The notes beneath the pieces were generated by a model that was not told the origin of the DNA, did not search any database, and saw nothing but the letters and a program-made list of their open reading frames with translations. Positions 8,576-17,034 of a stretch of 64,000 nt of DNA are shown here, one piece after another. Position numbers and translations under genes: made by a program. Source of the DNA: Bacteroidota bacterium (GTDB taxonomy: Bacteria; Bacteroidota; Bacteroidia; Cytophagales; Cyclobacteriaceae); NCBI GenBank assembly GCA_023417065.1, contig JAEZGH010000042.1, forward strand, positions 62,001 to 126,000, given 5' to 3'. How positions within the stretch are numbered: position 1 is the first letter of the stretch; every line of letters begins with the position of its first letter.

Positions 8576-9460
8576 TCAATCAATTTTGACATAAGGAAAT
8601 ATGCGTACCAATCGTACCGAATCCAGCCCTTCAATTCGTGCAAGATCCTCAACGGAGGCAAATTTTCCATGCGTAAATCGGTAGGCAACAATAGCGGCCG
8701 CTTCACGGCCCGTAATGTAGGGATGATCCGCTAGTTCTGGAGCGTCCACTGTGTTTATCGGAATTTGTTTAGGAATAAAATCGCTCGCTATGAAGCAATT
8801 TTTACCCAATTCGTGCACTACCGCTGAATCCAGCCTGAATACTTCAAAAAGCTGGTTTTTGGAATAATATCCCCCCAGGGACTCGCGATATTTCACAATC
8901 CGCAGCGCCAATTTTGAGCCGATACCCCGTACCGATTTCAATTGTGTGGTGTCGACAAGGTTCAAGTCAAACGGTTCTGATTTCTGGACTCGTTTATCAG
9001 GCGTTTTTGGCTCCCTAATCCGTACGTGGGCCACCGTGTTGGAGGGGGCTATCCTGACCCACGGAACAATGTCTGCAAGAAATGCCGAATCTGATCCATA
9101 AATACGGTAAAGGTCATCAGGTGTTCTGAAACGCCCGCCTTTTTCAATATATGCAGTGATTCGCCTGGCCACGGGCGGGGTAAAACCAACGCTGATGAGT
9201 TCGTCGGCAGAAGCCTCATTGGGATCAAAGGGAACGCGTTCAATCGGTCGCACTGGCGGAGGTTCAAACAGCACAGCCACGGCGCTGTCAAGAAATACAT
9301 TTTCCTGGGCGGAATCGCGCTGTTCCGCGGCACTAATGAACCGCCATATAGGCTCTGACAACGCAAACACCAGTGAAAGGGGTAACAAAATGATCAGGGC
9401 GTTGCTTTGCCCGCGCGAGAAGGCGAATTGGCTATACAGCCAACGGTAGATAGAATACAT
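8576..9460 (-). CDS. Membrane-anchored triple helix-hairpin-helix protein (ComEA-like)
   Basis: The 294-residue protein has one hydrophobic segment at about residues 21-39, then three ComEA-type helix-hairpin-helix units at about 78-136, 164-224 and 233-292. Each begins with a PFDPNEAS, PFDLNLVD or PINTVDAP phrase followed by the L-x-x-(V)-x-G(I/F)-x-x-x-x-A-x-x-I pattern; the second, SVRGIGSKLALRIVKYR, is the most canonical. These units bind DNA without sequence specificity; in competence systems ComEA receives DNA at the outer face of the membrane. The predicted topology puts the HhH part in the periplasm. In Bacteroidota such proteins are common and their link to natural transformation is not established. 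It lies 60 bp beyond the helicase start on the same strand, so the two genes may be co-transcribed. Confidence 0.8.
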   Translation of the reverse strand: MYSIYRWLYSQFAFSRGQSNALIILLPLSLVFALSEPIWRFISAAEQRDSAQENVFLDSAVAVLFEPPPVRPIERVPFDPNEASADELISVGFTPPVARRITAYIEKGGRFRTPDDLYRIYGSDSAFLADIVPWVRIAPSNTVAHVRIREPKTPDKRVQKSEPFDLNLVDTTQLKSVRGIGSKLALRIVKYRESLGGYYSKNQLFEVFRLDSAVVHELGKNCFIASDFIPKQIPINTVDAPELADHPYITGREAAAIVAYRFTHGKFASVEDLARIEGLDSVRLVRIFPYVKID

Positions 9461-9764
9461 AACAGCTAACGGTTTTGTGAAAATTAGTAAAATCCAGTGA
9501 AAAGACCTTTCAGATTACTGATCAAAATCAGGATAGAGGTTGACGCATCGCACCCACCTGAAGAGGAGCTCGCGCTAATTTAGCGTCTCAGTTTGAACTC
9601 CGGACGAGGATTTGTTGTATTGGATCCAGGGAAATCCTGCAACTTCAGGCGACGATTGCCGTATAGGGATCAGTCGTTACCCTCAACCGCAGTCTATTTA
9701 AACTGATTCTAAATTATCTTTTTTACTGTTTGATTTTCCAACTGGATATACCTTTGCAGTTCTG
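9461..9764. other. Intergenic region between the HhH gene and hemA
   Basis: This is a divergent intergenic space of 304 bases. The only recognisable element is the hemA promoter at its right end. No ORF, tRNA-like fold or clear repeat is visible in the rest. Confidence 0.6.
9729..9756 (+). promoter_or_regulatory. hemA promoter with perfect -7 box
   Basis: TTTG at 9729-9732 and TACCTTTG at 9749-9756 match the Bacteroidota -33/-7 consensus (TTTG ... TAnnTTTG). The hemA ATG at 9765 is only 16 bases from the start of the -7 box, predicting a leader of a few bases and no Shine-Dalgarno sequence. Confidence 0.6.
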
Positions 9765-11027
9765 ATGATACAAAATTTCAAGGCTTTAGTTCTGACTTAC
9801 AGAAACGCGCCAGTGTCAGTGCGTGAACAGGTTTCATTAACCGAGGCTACCGGGAAACAGCTTCTTCAGTTCATCAGAGAATACACCTCGGCCAGTGATG
9901 CATTGGTAGTTTCTACCTGCAACCGCACCGAGGTTTACTACAGTGCCGAAAAGGATTTCACGGTCGAAATTCTTACCGGTCTGGCCTTCGTTAAGCATAC
10001 CACCCAGGATCTTTCCGACTACTTCCATAAATTATCGGGAAAAGAAGCGGTAGAACACCTTTTTGAGGTGGCCATCGGGCTGGATGCTCAGGTTATAGGC
10101 GACCTCCAGATCTCCGGACAGGTTAAGAATGCCTATCAGTGGAGCGCTGACGAAAACATGGCCGGACCATTTCTGCACCGGCTGATGCACACCATTTTCT
10201 TTGTAAATAAGCGTGTTGTGCAGGAGACTGCATTCCGTGATGGCGCTGCGTCCATTTCCTATGCAGCCAAAGAACTTGCCGAAGACCTGACTGCAAACCT
10301 CAGGAACCCTAAAGTTCTCGTCGTAGGTGTCGGCGAAATTGGTCAGGATGTGTGCCTGAACCTTCAGAATTCCCGCATTGACCAGATTACGATACTCAAC
10401 CGTACCGTTGAAAAAGCTTCGAAGCTTGCTGAAAAAACCGGTTTCCGGTTCGGCGGCCTCGAACTTCTGAAAACTGAACTCGAAAAGGCTGATGTCGTAA
10501 TCAGCTCCGTATCCGGCACTGAGCCCCTGATCACTTCAGCGCTCCTGAAGGGCATCAAGATCCTTTCCCATAAGTTTTTTATCGATCTGTCGATGCCGCG
10601 AAGCATTGAACCGGCAGTCGATGACATTCCTGGTACGCTGGTCTACAACCTCGACGATATCCAGGAAAAGACCAACGAAACTGTTGAAAAGCGAAAAGCT
10701 GCAATACCTGCAGTACGCGCTATCATCGCTGAAGCGATAGCCGACTTTGACGACTGGTCAAAAGAAATGGTTGTTTCGCCTACCATTCAGAAGCTGAAAC
10801 AGACACTGGAGCAAATCCGCAAGGAAGAATTGTCGCGCTTTGTCAAACATGCGAAACCGGAAGAAATTCAACGGCTGGACGAAATGAGCAAATCGCTGAT
10901 GCAGAAGATCCTGAAATACCCTGTACTTCAGTTGAAAGCTGCCTGTAAACGCGGCGATGCGGAGAATCTTTCAGAAGTCCTGCACGAACTTTTCAACCTG
11001 GAAAGACAACCAGAGAAGAAATCCTGA
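9765..11027 (+). CDS. hemA: Glutamyl-tRNA reductase
   Basis: The 420-residue enzyme reduces glutamyl-tRNA(Glu) to glutamate-1-semialdehyde with NADPH, the first step of C5-pathway tetrapyrrole synthesis. The N-terminal catalytic domain has STCNRTEVY (50-58) with the nucleophilic Cys52, preceded by TYRNAPVSVRE (11-21). The HEXUGLY-like stretch AIGLDAQVIGDLQISGQVK (104-122) carries Asp in place of the commoner Glu of GEPQI. The NADPH-binding Rossmann loop is VVGVGEIGQ (187-195). The C-terminal dimerisation helix follows to residue 420. The start is supported by the standard N-terminus and the promoter just upstream. It is monocistronic here; no hemBCD genes are beside it. The cytochrome c gene nearby uses haem, but that adjacency may be chance. 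Confidence 0.95.
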   Translation: MIQNFKALVLTYRNAPVSVREQVSLTEATGKQLLQFIREYTSASDALVVSTCNRTEVYYSAEKDFTVEILTGLAFVKHTTQDLSDYFHKLSGKEAVEHLFEVAIGLDAQVIGDLQISGQVKNAYQWSADENMAGPFLHRLMHTIFFVNKRVVQETAFRDGAASISYAAKELAEDLTANLRNPKVLVVGVGEIGQDVCLNLQNSRIDQITILNRTVEKASKLAEKTGFRFGGLELLKTELEKADVVISSVSGTEPLITSALLKGIKILSHKFFIDLSMPRSIEPAVDDIPGTLVYNLDDIQEKTNETVEKRKAAIPAVRAIIAEAIADFDDWSKEMVVSPTIQKLKQTLEQIRKEELSRFVKHAKPEEIQRLDEMSKSLMQKILKYPVLQLKAACKRGDAENLSEVLHELFNLERQPEKKS

Positions 11028-11073
11028 TTCCCGGGAAACACCCCGTCAACAGCCCATCGTTTTCACCACTGCT

Positions 11074-12069
11074 TTAACTTACTATCTGCGCCTTTCGGAT
11101 CACCGATGGTGACAGTCCGAATTGTTTCTTGAACGCCGCAGAGAAGTGATTGGGATTTTTGTAGCCCGTTCGGGAAGCAACCTCCGATACCGTATACCCT
11201 GCTTCTTCCATCAGCGTGCGTGCCTGTTGCATTTTCATCGCATGGATGTACCCAAACACCGTCGTACCGAACAATTCCCTGAACCCTTTTTTTAGTTTGC
11301 ACTCGTTGATACCAAACTGGCGTGAAAGTGACCGAAGCGAATGCTCTTTCTCAAATGTATCGGTAAGATATGCTTTGATCTCAAAGAAGATTTCCCGGTC
11401 AGATCGCGACATCGGCATGTGCTGCGCGAGGTCTATGCTGTGGTACTGATGAAGCTGGTAGGCTAATAATTCGAGTACTTTTCCTTCGAGGAAAATCGTC
11501 CCGAGGGATCCTGAAAGGGGGCAGTTTATGATATCGCTGATCGTGCGATACATGACACTGGAGATTTTCAACGACTGTCCCGTCCCCACAATAGGTTCTT
11601 TGGATCGAATCCTGAAGCGGAGATCGTCACACCACTTTTCATCAAGTGACAACAGCCCCAGGAAACGCGGGCAGTCGATGGCAATTCGGAGTATCGCAAA
11701 TTCACGACCGGATGCGCTCACCAGGTGCTCGTCCATGACGTCAGATCTGTATACAAACTGATGAAATCCCTCAGCCAAGGAAAGCTTTTTGTGCACCCCA
11801 CCAAAAGACGAGGCAAGACCACCTTTGATCGTGTAAATGCTATTGATGACGGTGCATTCACGTTCTTCGTGTTGACGGATGTGAAGATTACTTCGCAATT
11901 CTCCGTTGATAACCGCTATGGCAATGGAGGGCAGATACCACGCCCTTGAGGTTGCGAAGCCAAAGTCGCCTTCAACGGTTTGTTCAATACGTCCACCGTG
12001 TTCAGCGGCGTGCGATGGACGTGGGAATAACACCGAATAATCTACTGAATCGCTGGAAAGGGGGCGCAT
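11074..12069 (-). CDS. AraC-family transcriptional regulator
   Basis: The 331-residue protein has an N-terminal sensing region of about 230 residues that I do not recognise. A C-terminal AraC/XylS double helix-turn-helix occupies about 236-331. Within it, LRSLSRQFGINECKLKKGF forms the first HTH, and the second is VSEVASRTGYKNPNHFSAAF followed by the family signature FKKQFGLSPS. It presumably binds promoter DNA as an activator. It is divergent from the diheme cytochrome c gene, 176 bp away, so that gene is a candidate target; this is inference from layout. The inducer is unknown. Its 3' end converges on hemA with a 46-bp gap. Confidence 0.88.
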   Translation of the reverse strand: MRPLSSDSVDYSVLFPRPSHAAEHGGRIEQTVEGDFGFATSRAWYLPSIAIAVINGELRSNLHIRQHEERECTVINSIYTIKGGLASSFGGVHKKLSLAEGFHQFVYRSDVMDEHLVSASGREFAILRIAIDCPRFLGLLSLDEKWCDDLRFRIRSKEPIVGTGQSLKISSVMYRTISDIINCPLSGSLGTIFLEGKVLELLAYQLHQYHSIDLAQHMPMSRSDREIFFEIKAYLTDTFEKEHSLRSLSRQFGINECKLKKGFRELFGTTVFGYIHAMKMQQARTLMEEAGYTVSEVASRTGYKNPNHFSAAFKKQFGLSPSVIRKAQIVS

Positions 12070-12245
12070 AACCTAAACACAAAGGATGTAGCATATACGA
12101 CAATACCGGCACAGGGTTGCAGATCCTCTGGAATGGGGTAGATGCCCTGCTCCGTTTGTGAACCTCCGTTATGCGTAGATATTCCTCCGTTTTTCGTACG
12201 TCGCGGCCCACAGCAGCACGTATTAATCCTCCAAATCAACCATGT

Positions 12246-13121
12246 ATGCTAAAGAAAATTATTAAGGGTGTTCTCATTCTTTTCGGCGTAGTCATTCTGC
12301 TCTCCGGAGGTTTCTACCTCAAGGTTTATATCAGCACGGAAAACCGCCTCGGCAAAGTATACGCCGTTACTCCACAGTCAATAACAATCTCTCCTGATTC
12401 AGCAATGATTGCGAAGGGAAAGAGATTGTCGGTTGTGAAGGGTTGCGTCGAGTGTCATGGGGAGAACCTGGGTGGAAAGATCATGCATGATGACTTCATG
12501 CTTGGCCGACTTGTGTCAGCAAACATCACGAAAGGCGCAAACGGATTGTCGAAAGATTACAGTGTAACGGACTGGGTATTGGCACTGAAGCACGGTATCC
12601 GGAAAGATGGCAAACCACTCATTTTTATGCCGTCGCATGAATTTTATGTCCTTAGTGAAGAGGACATGAAATCCATCATTGCCTATTGCGCTACGGTTCC
12701 TCCTGTTGACAGCGATCTCCCTCCCATTAAGCTCGGTCCTGTAGCCCGTATATTGGCCGATATCGGCAACTTTCCGTTGGTTCCTGCAGAAATGATTGAT
12801 CATCAGCATAACCTTGTTAAGTCTGTTAAGGAAGAGGTGAGCGTAGAATTTGGAAAGTATCTTTCAACCTCGTGTCAGGGCTGCCACAAAGAAACTATGA
12901 AAGGTGGCGAGGCGCTGGCTCCCGGCCTACCCGTGGTCGCCGACATATCGTCGACAGGAAATCCCGGAAAATGGACTGAAGAGGAATTCATTCAGACGCT
13001 CCGCACAGGAGTAACACCGGAAGGTAAAACATTAAATCCGGCGGACATGCCCTGGCCAATGGCGAAGGAACTCACCGACGTCGAATTGCGGGCGCTCCAT
13101 CGATATCTCACTTCTTTATAG
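12246..13121 (+). CDS. Membrane-anchored diheme cytochrome c
   Basis: The 291-residue protein (start chosen at the ATG at 12246, which gives a clean N-terminal anchor; an in-frame ATG at 12171 would add an untypical Arg/Pro-rich stretch) begins with LKKIIKG and a hydrophobic segment at about 8-26. Two c-type haem sites are visible: CVECH at 67-71 and CQGCH at 210-214. FMPSH and ADMPWPM offer Met residues for the distal axial position. Such proteins carry electrons in the periplasm, often as subunits of dehydrogenases or oxidases. No partner dehydrogenase is beside it. A divergent AraC gene upstream may regulate it, and a strong terminator follows. Confidence 0.9.
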   Translation: MLKKIIKGVLILFGVVILLSGGFYLKVYISTENRLGKVYAVTPQSITISPDSAMIAKGKRLSVVKGCVECHGENLGGKIMHDDFMLGRLVSANITKGANGLSKDYSVTDWVLALKHGIRKDGKPLIFMPSHEFYVLSEEDMKSIIAYCATVPPVDSDLPPIKLGPVARILADIGNFPLVPAEMIDHQHNLVKSVKEEVSVEFGKYLSTSCQGCHKETMKGGEALAPGLPVVADISSTGNPGKWTEEEFIQTLRTGVTPEGKTLNPADMPWPMAKELTDVELRALHRYLTSL

Positions 13122-13139
13122 TATAGGTTGCCCCTCCCT

Positions 13140-13174
13140 GACGTTCAGGCCGCAAGCCTGGACGTCTTTTTTTT
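13140..13174 (+). terminator. Rho-independent terminator of the cytochrome c gene
   Basis: GACGTTCAGGC pairs with GCCTGGACGTC across a short CGCAA-type loop (10 of 11 pairs), followed by eight T residues. It isolates the cytochrome gene from the sigma-factor operon that begins 60 bases further on. Confidence 0.9.
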
Positions 13175-13234
13175 GAGCTTTTCCCCTGTAATTATCTTTT
13201 CCTATCTTCGACCCTTAAGAAAAGCTCATCACCC

Positions 13235-13732
13235 TTGGCGATAGAGGAGGAAAAAAGATTCGTTAACCTGATCAATGAACACCAGGGTCTGATACACAAG
13301 GTGTGTATCATGTACGAAAACGATCCTGAAGTTCGGAATGATCTCTTTCAGGAAGTTGTTCTCCAACTCTGGCGGTCATTTCCCTCGTTTCGTGGCGAAG
13401 CCAAGATTACTACGTGGATGTATCGGATCGCCTTAAATACGGCCATCTCCGGTTTTCGGAAAGGAACGCGTAAAATCCAGACCGAAGACCTGAAGGAGGC
13501 CCACTTTAATATTTCTGAAATCGGCGACAATGCAGAGGAAAACCTTCAACGTCTCCAGCTGGCCATCCGACAATTGAACGAGATCGACAGGGCCATGATT
13601 ATGATGGCACTTGAGGAAGTCCCCTATGAAGAAATAGCAGAAACAATCGGAATTTCCCAGAACAATGTGCGGGTCCGGATGAACCGCATTCGCGAAAAAC
13701 TAAGAAAAATGATGGTAGAGCGATGGAATTAG
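13235..13732 (+). CDS. ECF-type RNA polymerase sigma factor
   Basis: The 165-residue protein has the two conserved sigma regions of the ECF group. Region 2 spans about 10-80, with DLFQEVVLQLWRSF and FRGEAKITTWMYRIALNTA, which bind core polymerase and melt the -10 region. Region 4 spans about 105-160, with LNEIDRAMIMMALEEVPYEEIAETIGIS and NNVRVRMNRIREKL as the -35-binding HTH. The start codon is TTG at 13235; no better in-frame ATG lies upstream. It overlaps the next gene by 10 bases, which suggests translational coupling and that the next product controls it. The regulon is unknown. Confidence 0.92.
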   Translation: MAIEEEKRFVNLINEHQGLIHKVCIMYENDPEVRNDLFQEVVLQLWRSFPSFRGEAKITTWMYRIALNTAISGFRKGTRKIQTEDLKEAHFNISEIGDNAEENLQRLQLAIRQLNEIDRAMIMMALEEVPYEEIAETIGISQNNVRVRMNRIREKLRKMMVERWN

Positions 13733-14331
13733 ATGATTTAAAAGACATCTGGAAACAGCAAACCTCAGCAATACCGCTGAAGGGCGAAGCCGAGATTGCT
13801 GCCATGCTGAAGGGCACCAGCAAATCGATCGTCGGAAAACTCAAGCGAAGTGTGTGGATCGAGTTGATCCTTTCACTGGTTGCCGGCCTTGCAGTTGCAG
13901 CTTATGCCTTTACGCTTCCCTCCGGAGCATTGAAATGGATGTCAATTTCAATACCCCTTATATTCATTGCATATGCCATCTACTACATCAAGAAATTGAT
14001 GCTCCTGAACAAGTTTGATTCTATGTCCGAAAATATTCGTTCGAATATTGAGACACTGATCAACAATCTCTCAGGATACCTGAGATTTTACAAAAGAAGC
14101 TATACGATACTGTATCCGGTATATTTCGGTCTTGGAGTACTTTTCTCTTTCCTGGAAAGAGGCACCGATAAAATGCTGAACGCACTACAGCAACCAAAAA
14201 CGATTCTCCTCCTGATAGTTGTTGCCCTGGCTTTCTACATCTCAAGCACCTGGCTCGTAGACTGGCTGCTCCGCAAGCTTTACGGTAACCATCTTCAAAA
14301 ATTAAAAACCTTGTTACATGATATCGGATAA
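13723..14331 (+). CDS. Four-helix membrane protein, possible anti-sigma factor
   Basis: The 202-residue protein starts inside the 3' end of the sigma gene (10-base overlap). The first 40 residues are cytosolic and begin MELDDLKDIWKQQ, a phrase common to small proteins encoded beside sigma factors in Bacteroidota. Four hydrophobic segments lie at about 44-63, 72-92, 127-144 and 160-183. There is no zinc-binding anti-sigma motif (HxxxCxxC) and no FecR-like domain. A role in holding the sigma factor at the membrane is inferred from position only. It overlaps the following TraB/GumN gene by 14 bases, so all three are probably one transcript. Confidence 0.7.
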   Translation: MELDDLKDIWKQQTSAIPLKGEAEIAAMLKGTSKSIVGKLKRSVWIELILSLVAGLAVAAYAFTLPSGALKWMSISIPLIFIAYAIYYIKKLMLLNKFDSMSENIRSNIETLINNLSGYLRFYKRSYTILYPVYFGLGVLFSFLERGTDKMLNALQQPKTILLLIVVALAFYISSTWLVDWLLRKLYGNHLQKLKTLLHDIG

Positions 14332-15220
14332 TAAGAGCAGGCATAAGCGTTGGATTGCCGTATGCATACTGATTCTTCCTGCATTTTGTTCTTACGCCCA
14401 GACCGTTGGCGACAACTCACTTTTCTGGAAGGTCACCGGTAAAAACCTCAAGGACCCCTCATATCTCTTTGGCACATTCCATCTTATGGGCAGTGAATAT
14501 GTTGACAGCCTAACTGTTGTGATGGACGCCTTCGGCAAGGCGAAGACGCTGGCCGGAGAAATGGTTCTTGACGAATCGCTCAGCATGCGCCTTATGCAGG
14601 AAGCTATCATGACGGATACTACTCTCCAGGATCTTCTTTCCGATGATGTATACGAGAGTACGGCGTCGTGGCTGAAGGAACTCACTGGAATGGATCTGGG
14701 TATGCTAAACAAGTTCAATCCATCCATGATTCAAATGCTGATCACCGCGATGGCTCAACAAAAAATCGGGGGCAAAGCGACAACGCCAATGGATTTGTAT
14801 TTCCAGAACCTCGCGAAAGCTGACAAAAAAGTCGAAGGGCTTGAAACATTCGAAGACCAGATCAATGTACTCTTCAAAAATACGAGCTATCGGGCCCAGG
14901 CAAATCACCTCGCCGAGTTCGTCAGCAAAAGAGACAGCTCCGAATACATGATTCTTAAGATGAACAAGATGTACTGCGATCAGGATCTTGAAGGCCTGAT
15001 GGACATGTTCTTCAAATCGAACTACTCGACAGCAGAGGGCGATGCACTACTTGACTCAAGAAACAAGAAATGGATGGAACGGCTCCCGGAATTGTTTGCC
15101 GAGCAGTCGACCTTTGTTGCCGTAGGAGCATTACATTTGCCTGGTAAAAACGGACTTGTTTCCCTTCTGCGCAGCCAGGGGTATACTGTGGAGCCATTAA
15201 ATATGGGGAAACGCCGATGA
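14318..15220 (+). CDS. TraB/GumN-family protein
   Basis: The 300-residue protein has an N-terminal signal segment (about 1-27, ending CSYAQT) and then the TraB/GumN (PrgY-like) fold. Diagnostic stretches are SYLFGTFHLMGSEYVDSL, with the GTFH motif near the mature N-terminus, and the C-terminal FVAVGALHLPGKNGLVSLLR, the repeat motif GxxH. Family members are thought to be metal-dependent hydrolases or peptidases because of the paired GxxH motifs, though biochemical proof is limited. It should be exported. It overlaps the 4-TM gene by 14 bases and is separated by 30 bp from the nuclease gene, so it fits within the same operon. Confidence 0.85.
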   Translation: MISDNKSRHKRWIAVCILILPAFCSYAQTVGDNSLFWKVTGKNLKDPSYLFGTFHLMGSEYVDSLTVVMDAFGKAKTLAGEMVLDESLSMRLMQEAIMTDTTLQDLLSDDVYESTASWLKELTGMDLGMLNKFNPSMIQMLITAMAQQKIGGKATTPMDLYFQNLAKADKKVEGLETFEDQINVLFKNTSYRAQANHLAEFVSKRDSSEYMILKMNKMYCDQDLEGLMDMFFKSNYSTAEGDALLDSRNKKWMERLPELFAEQSTFVAVGALHLPGKNGLVSLLRSQGYTVEPLNMGKRR

Positions 15221-15250
15221 ATTTTGATGCTAACCTTTTAAATTCCTGTC

Positions 15251-16015
15251 ATGAAGAAAGTGCTGTTGCCAATCCTGTTTTGCTTCCTTCTATCGAACGC
15301 CTTTGCCTGGGGGCCTACCGGCCATCGCGTAACCGGCTGCGTAGCTGAAAAGTATCTTAACAAGAAGGCAAAAAAACGCCTTGCACGCATTCTTGGCGGG
15401 CACTCGCTGGCGATGGTAAGTACATGGATGGATGAAATAAAATCCGACAGCACATTCGATTATACCGGTGACTGGCACTGGGTAACGATCCCTGATGGAA
15501 TGACCTATGATCAGTCGGAAAAAAATCCTAACGGAGATGTTATCGCAACGCTGGAACGTCTGATCGCCGAACTTAAATCCGGCAAACTCAGCAAGGACCA
15601 GGAAGTACAACACATCAAAATGGTCGTTCACCTGATCGGCGACATCCATCAACCCTTACATGTCGGCGGAGGAAATGACCGCGGCGGAAATGACGTGAAG
15701 GTGATGTGGTTTCGCGTCGACAGCAACCTTCACCGCGTGTGGGACAGCGACATGATCGACGACACAAGACTGAGCTATACCGAACTTGCTCAATCGTTAG
15801 TCCCTCCGGCGAAGCCTGTTCTGGATGAATGGCGCAAGACAACAGTGCGGGATTGGGCAAATGAAAGTATGGCCATCCGGCGCGCCGCTTATGACTACGA
15901 CCGCACACGCCTCGGCTACGAATATTCGTTTCACAAACTGCACCTGGTACGCGAGCGTTTGCTGAAGGCCGGCGTACGTATCGCGTCGGTATTGAATGAG
16001 ATTTACGGATCCTGA
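15251..16015 (+). CDS. Secreted S1/P1-type single-strand nuclease
   Basis: The 254-residue protein is a zinc-dependent nuclease that should cleave single-stranded DNA and RNA outside the inner membrane. The signal peptide ends at Ala19, exposing Trp20 as mature N-terminus; in this family the N-terminal Trp itself coordinates zinc. Other metal ligands are visible in order: GPTGHRV, TWMDEI, GDWHWVTIP, VVHLIGDIHQPLHVG and NLHRVWDSDMI. The GGNDRGGNDVKV stretch is typical. The only unusual point is a slightly short C-terminus compared with plant and fungal enzymes. A role in nucleic-acid nutrient scavenging is likely. Neighbours upstream are co-directional with a 30-bp gap. Confidence 0.93.
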   Translation: MKKVLLPILFCFLLSNAFAWGPTGHRVTGCVAEKYLNKKAKKRLARILGGHSLAMVSTWMDEIKSDSTFDYTGDWHWVTIPDGMTYDQSEKNPNGDVIATLERLIAELKSGKLSKDQEVQHIKMVVHLIGDIHQPLHVGGGNDRGGNDVKVMWFRVDSNLHRVWDSDMIDDTRLSYTELAQSLVPPAKPVLDEWRKTTVRDWANESMAIRRAAYDYDRTRLGYEYSFHKLHLVRERLLKAGVRIASVLNEIYGS

Positions 16016-16046
16016 TTTCTTGTAGTCACATAAAATGTAAACACGC

Positions 16047-17033
16047 ATGAGAACGCTCATCCTGGTCGTCGCCATCTTCGTTGTTTTCGAATCCAGAGCC
16101 CAGGAAACTTTTGCAGAGAAACTTGGTTTCCCGAAAGGAGCACGCGTACTTATCCTGCACGTTGATGACGTCGGAATGTCCTGGGATTCAAATCAGGGCG
16201 CAATTAATGCCATTGAAAACGGTGTAGCCACCTCGTTGAGCATCATGATGCCAACGCCATGGGTGCCGGGATTCTTTCACTACATGCGCAACCATCCAAA
16301 GATCGACGCGGGACTTCATTTAACGCTGACATCAGAGTGGACCGACTATCGGTGGCATCCCCTTTCGGGGAAATCGGTAACTCCGGGGCTCGTCGACCCC
16401 GAAGGTGCGTTCTGGGCTGGCGTAGCTCAGGTGGTAGAACATGCCTCGGCAGATGAAGTCGAAACAGAAATCCGCGCGCAAATCGAACGCTGCCGCGCGA
16501 TGGGTTTTGAACCAACGCATCTCGACAGCCATATGGGAACCGTGTTCGCCAAACCTGAATTCCTTGAACGATACGTCAAAGTCGGTATCTCTGAAAAAAT
16601 TCCAATCATGTTCCCCGCAGGTCACAATTCGTTAATCCTCCGTCAGATGAACCTGGGATCTGATCAGGCAGTCTTCTTTCGCAATACAGGCAAAAAACTC
16701 TGGGACGCCGGACTACCTGTGCTTGACGACTTGCATACGTTGAGCTACGAATGGGACTATACCAGTGTCGGTGAGTCTGATGAAGACTTGAGGAAGTTCG
16801 CGACAGGGAAGTACATTGAGACACTTCGCGAGACTAAACCAGGATTGACGATGGTCATCATGCACTGCACGGCACCGACGGAAGTTTTCAAACACATCTC
16901 AGACTCCGGCAAACTCAGAAAAGGCGATTTACTCGCCATGACGGATCCTCAATTGCGTGAATTTCTCAACAAGGAAGGATTCATTCTCACTACCTGGCGC
17001 GAAGTAATGGAGCGTCGGAGCAAACTCAAGTAA
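16047..17033 (+). CDS. Exported YdjC/ChbG-like carbohydrate deacetylase
   Basis: The 328-residue protein belongs to the YdjC/ChbG/hopanoid-associated family, metal-dependent deacetylases of N-acetylated oligosaccharides such as chitobiose. A short signal peptide (about 1-19) precedes LILHVDDVGMS (metal Asp-Asp pair), GLHLTLTSEW (metal His) and THLDSHMGTVF (metal His). These three are the family's defining motifs and all are intact. Late in the protein MVIMHCTAP offers another conserved His. Export is less usual for ChbG itself but common for this subgroup in Bacteroidota. It follows the nuclease gene by 31 bp, so both are likely expressed together. The substrate is not predictable. Confidence 0.88.
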   Translation: MRTLILVVAIFVVFESRAQETFAEKLGFPKGARVLILHVDDVGMSWDSNQGAINAIENGVATSLSIMMPTPWVPGFFHYMRNHPKIDAGLHLTLTSEWTDYRWHPLSGKSVTPGLVDPEGAFWAGVAQVVEHASADEVETEIRAQIERCRAMGFEPTHLDSHMGTVFAKPEFLERYVKVGISEKIPIMFPAGHNSLILRQMNLGSDQAVFFRNTGKKLWDAGLPVLDDLHTLSYEWDYTSVGESDEDLRKFATGKYIETLRETKPGLTMVIMHCTAPTEVFKHISDSGKLRKGDLLAMTDPQLREFLNKEGFILTTWREVMERRSKLK

Positions 17034-17034
17034 G

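Noticed and set aside
4496..9460. SET protein, helicase and HhH protein as a single defence operon
   Set aside because: The SET gene is convergent, and the HhH protein is a common exported ComEA-like type; only the helicase has a defence resemblance.
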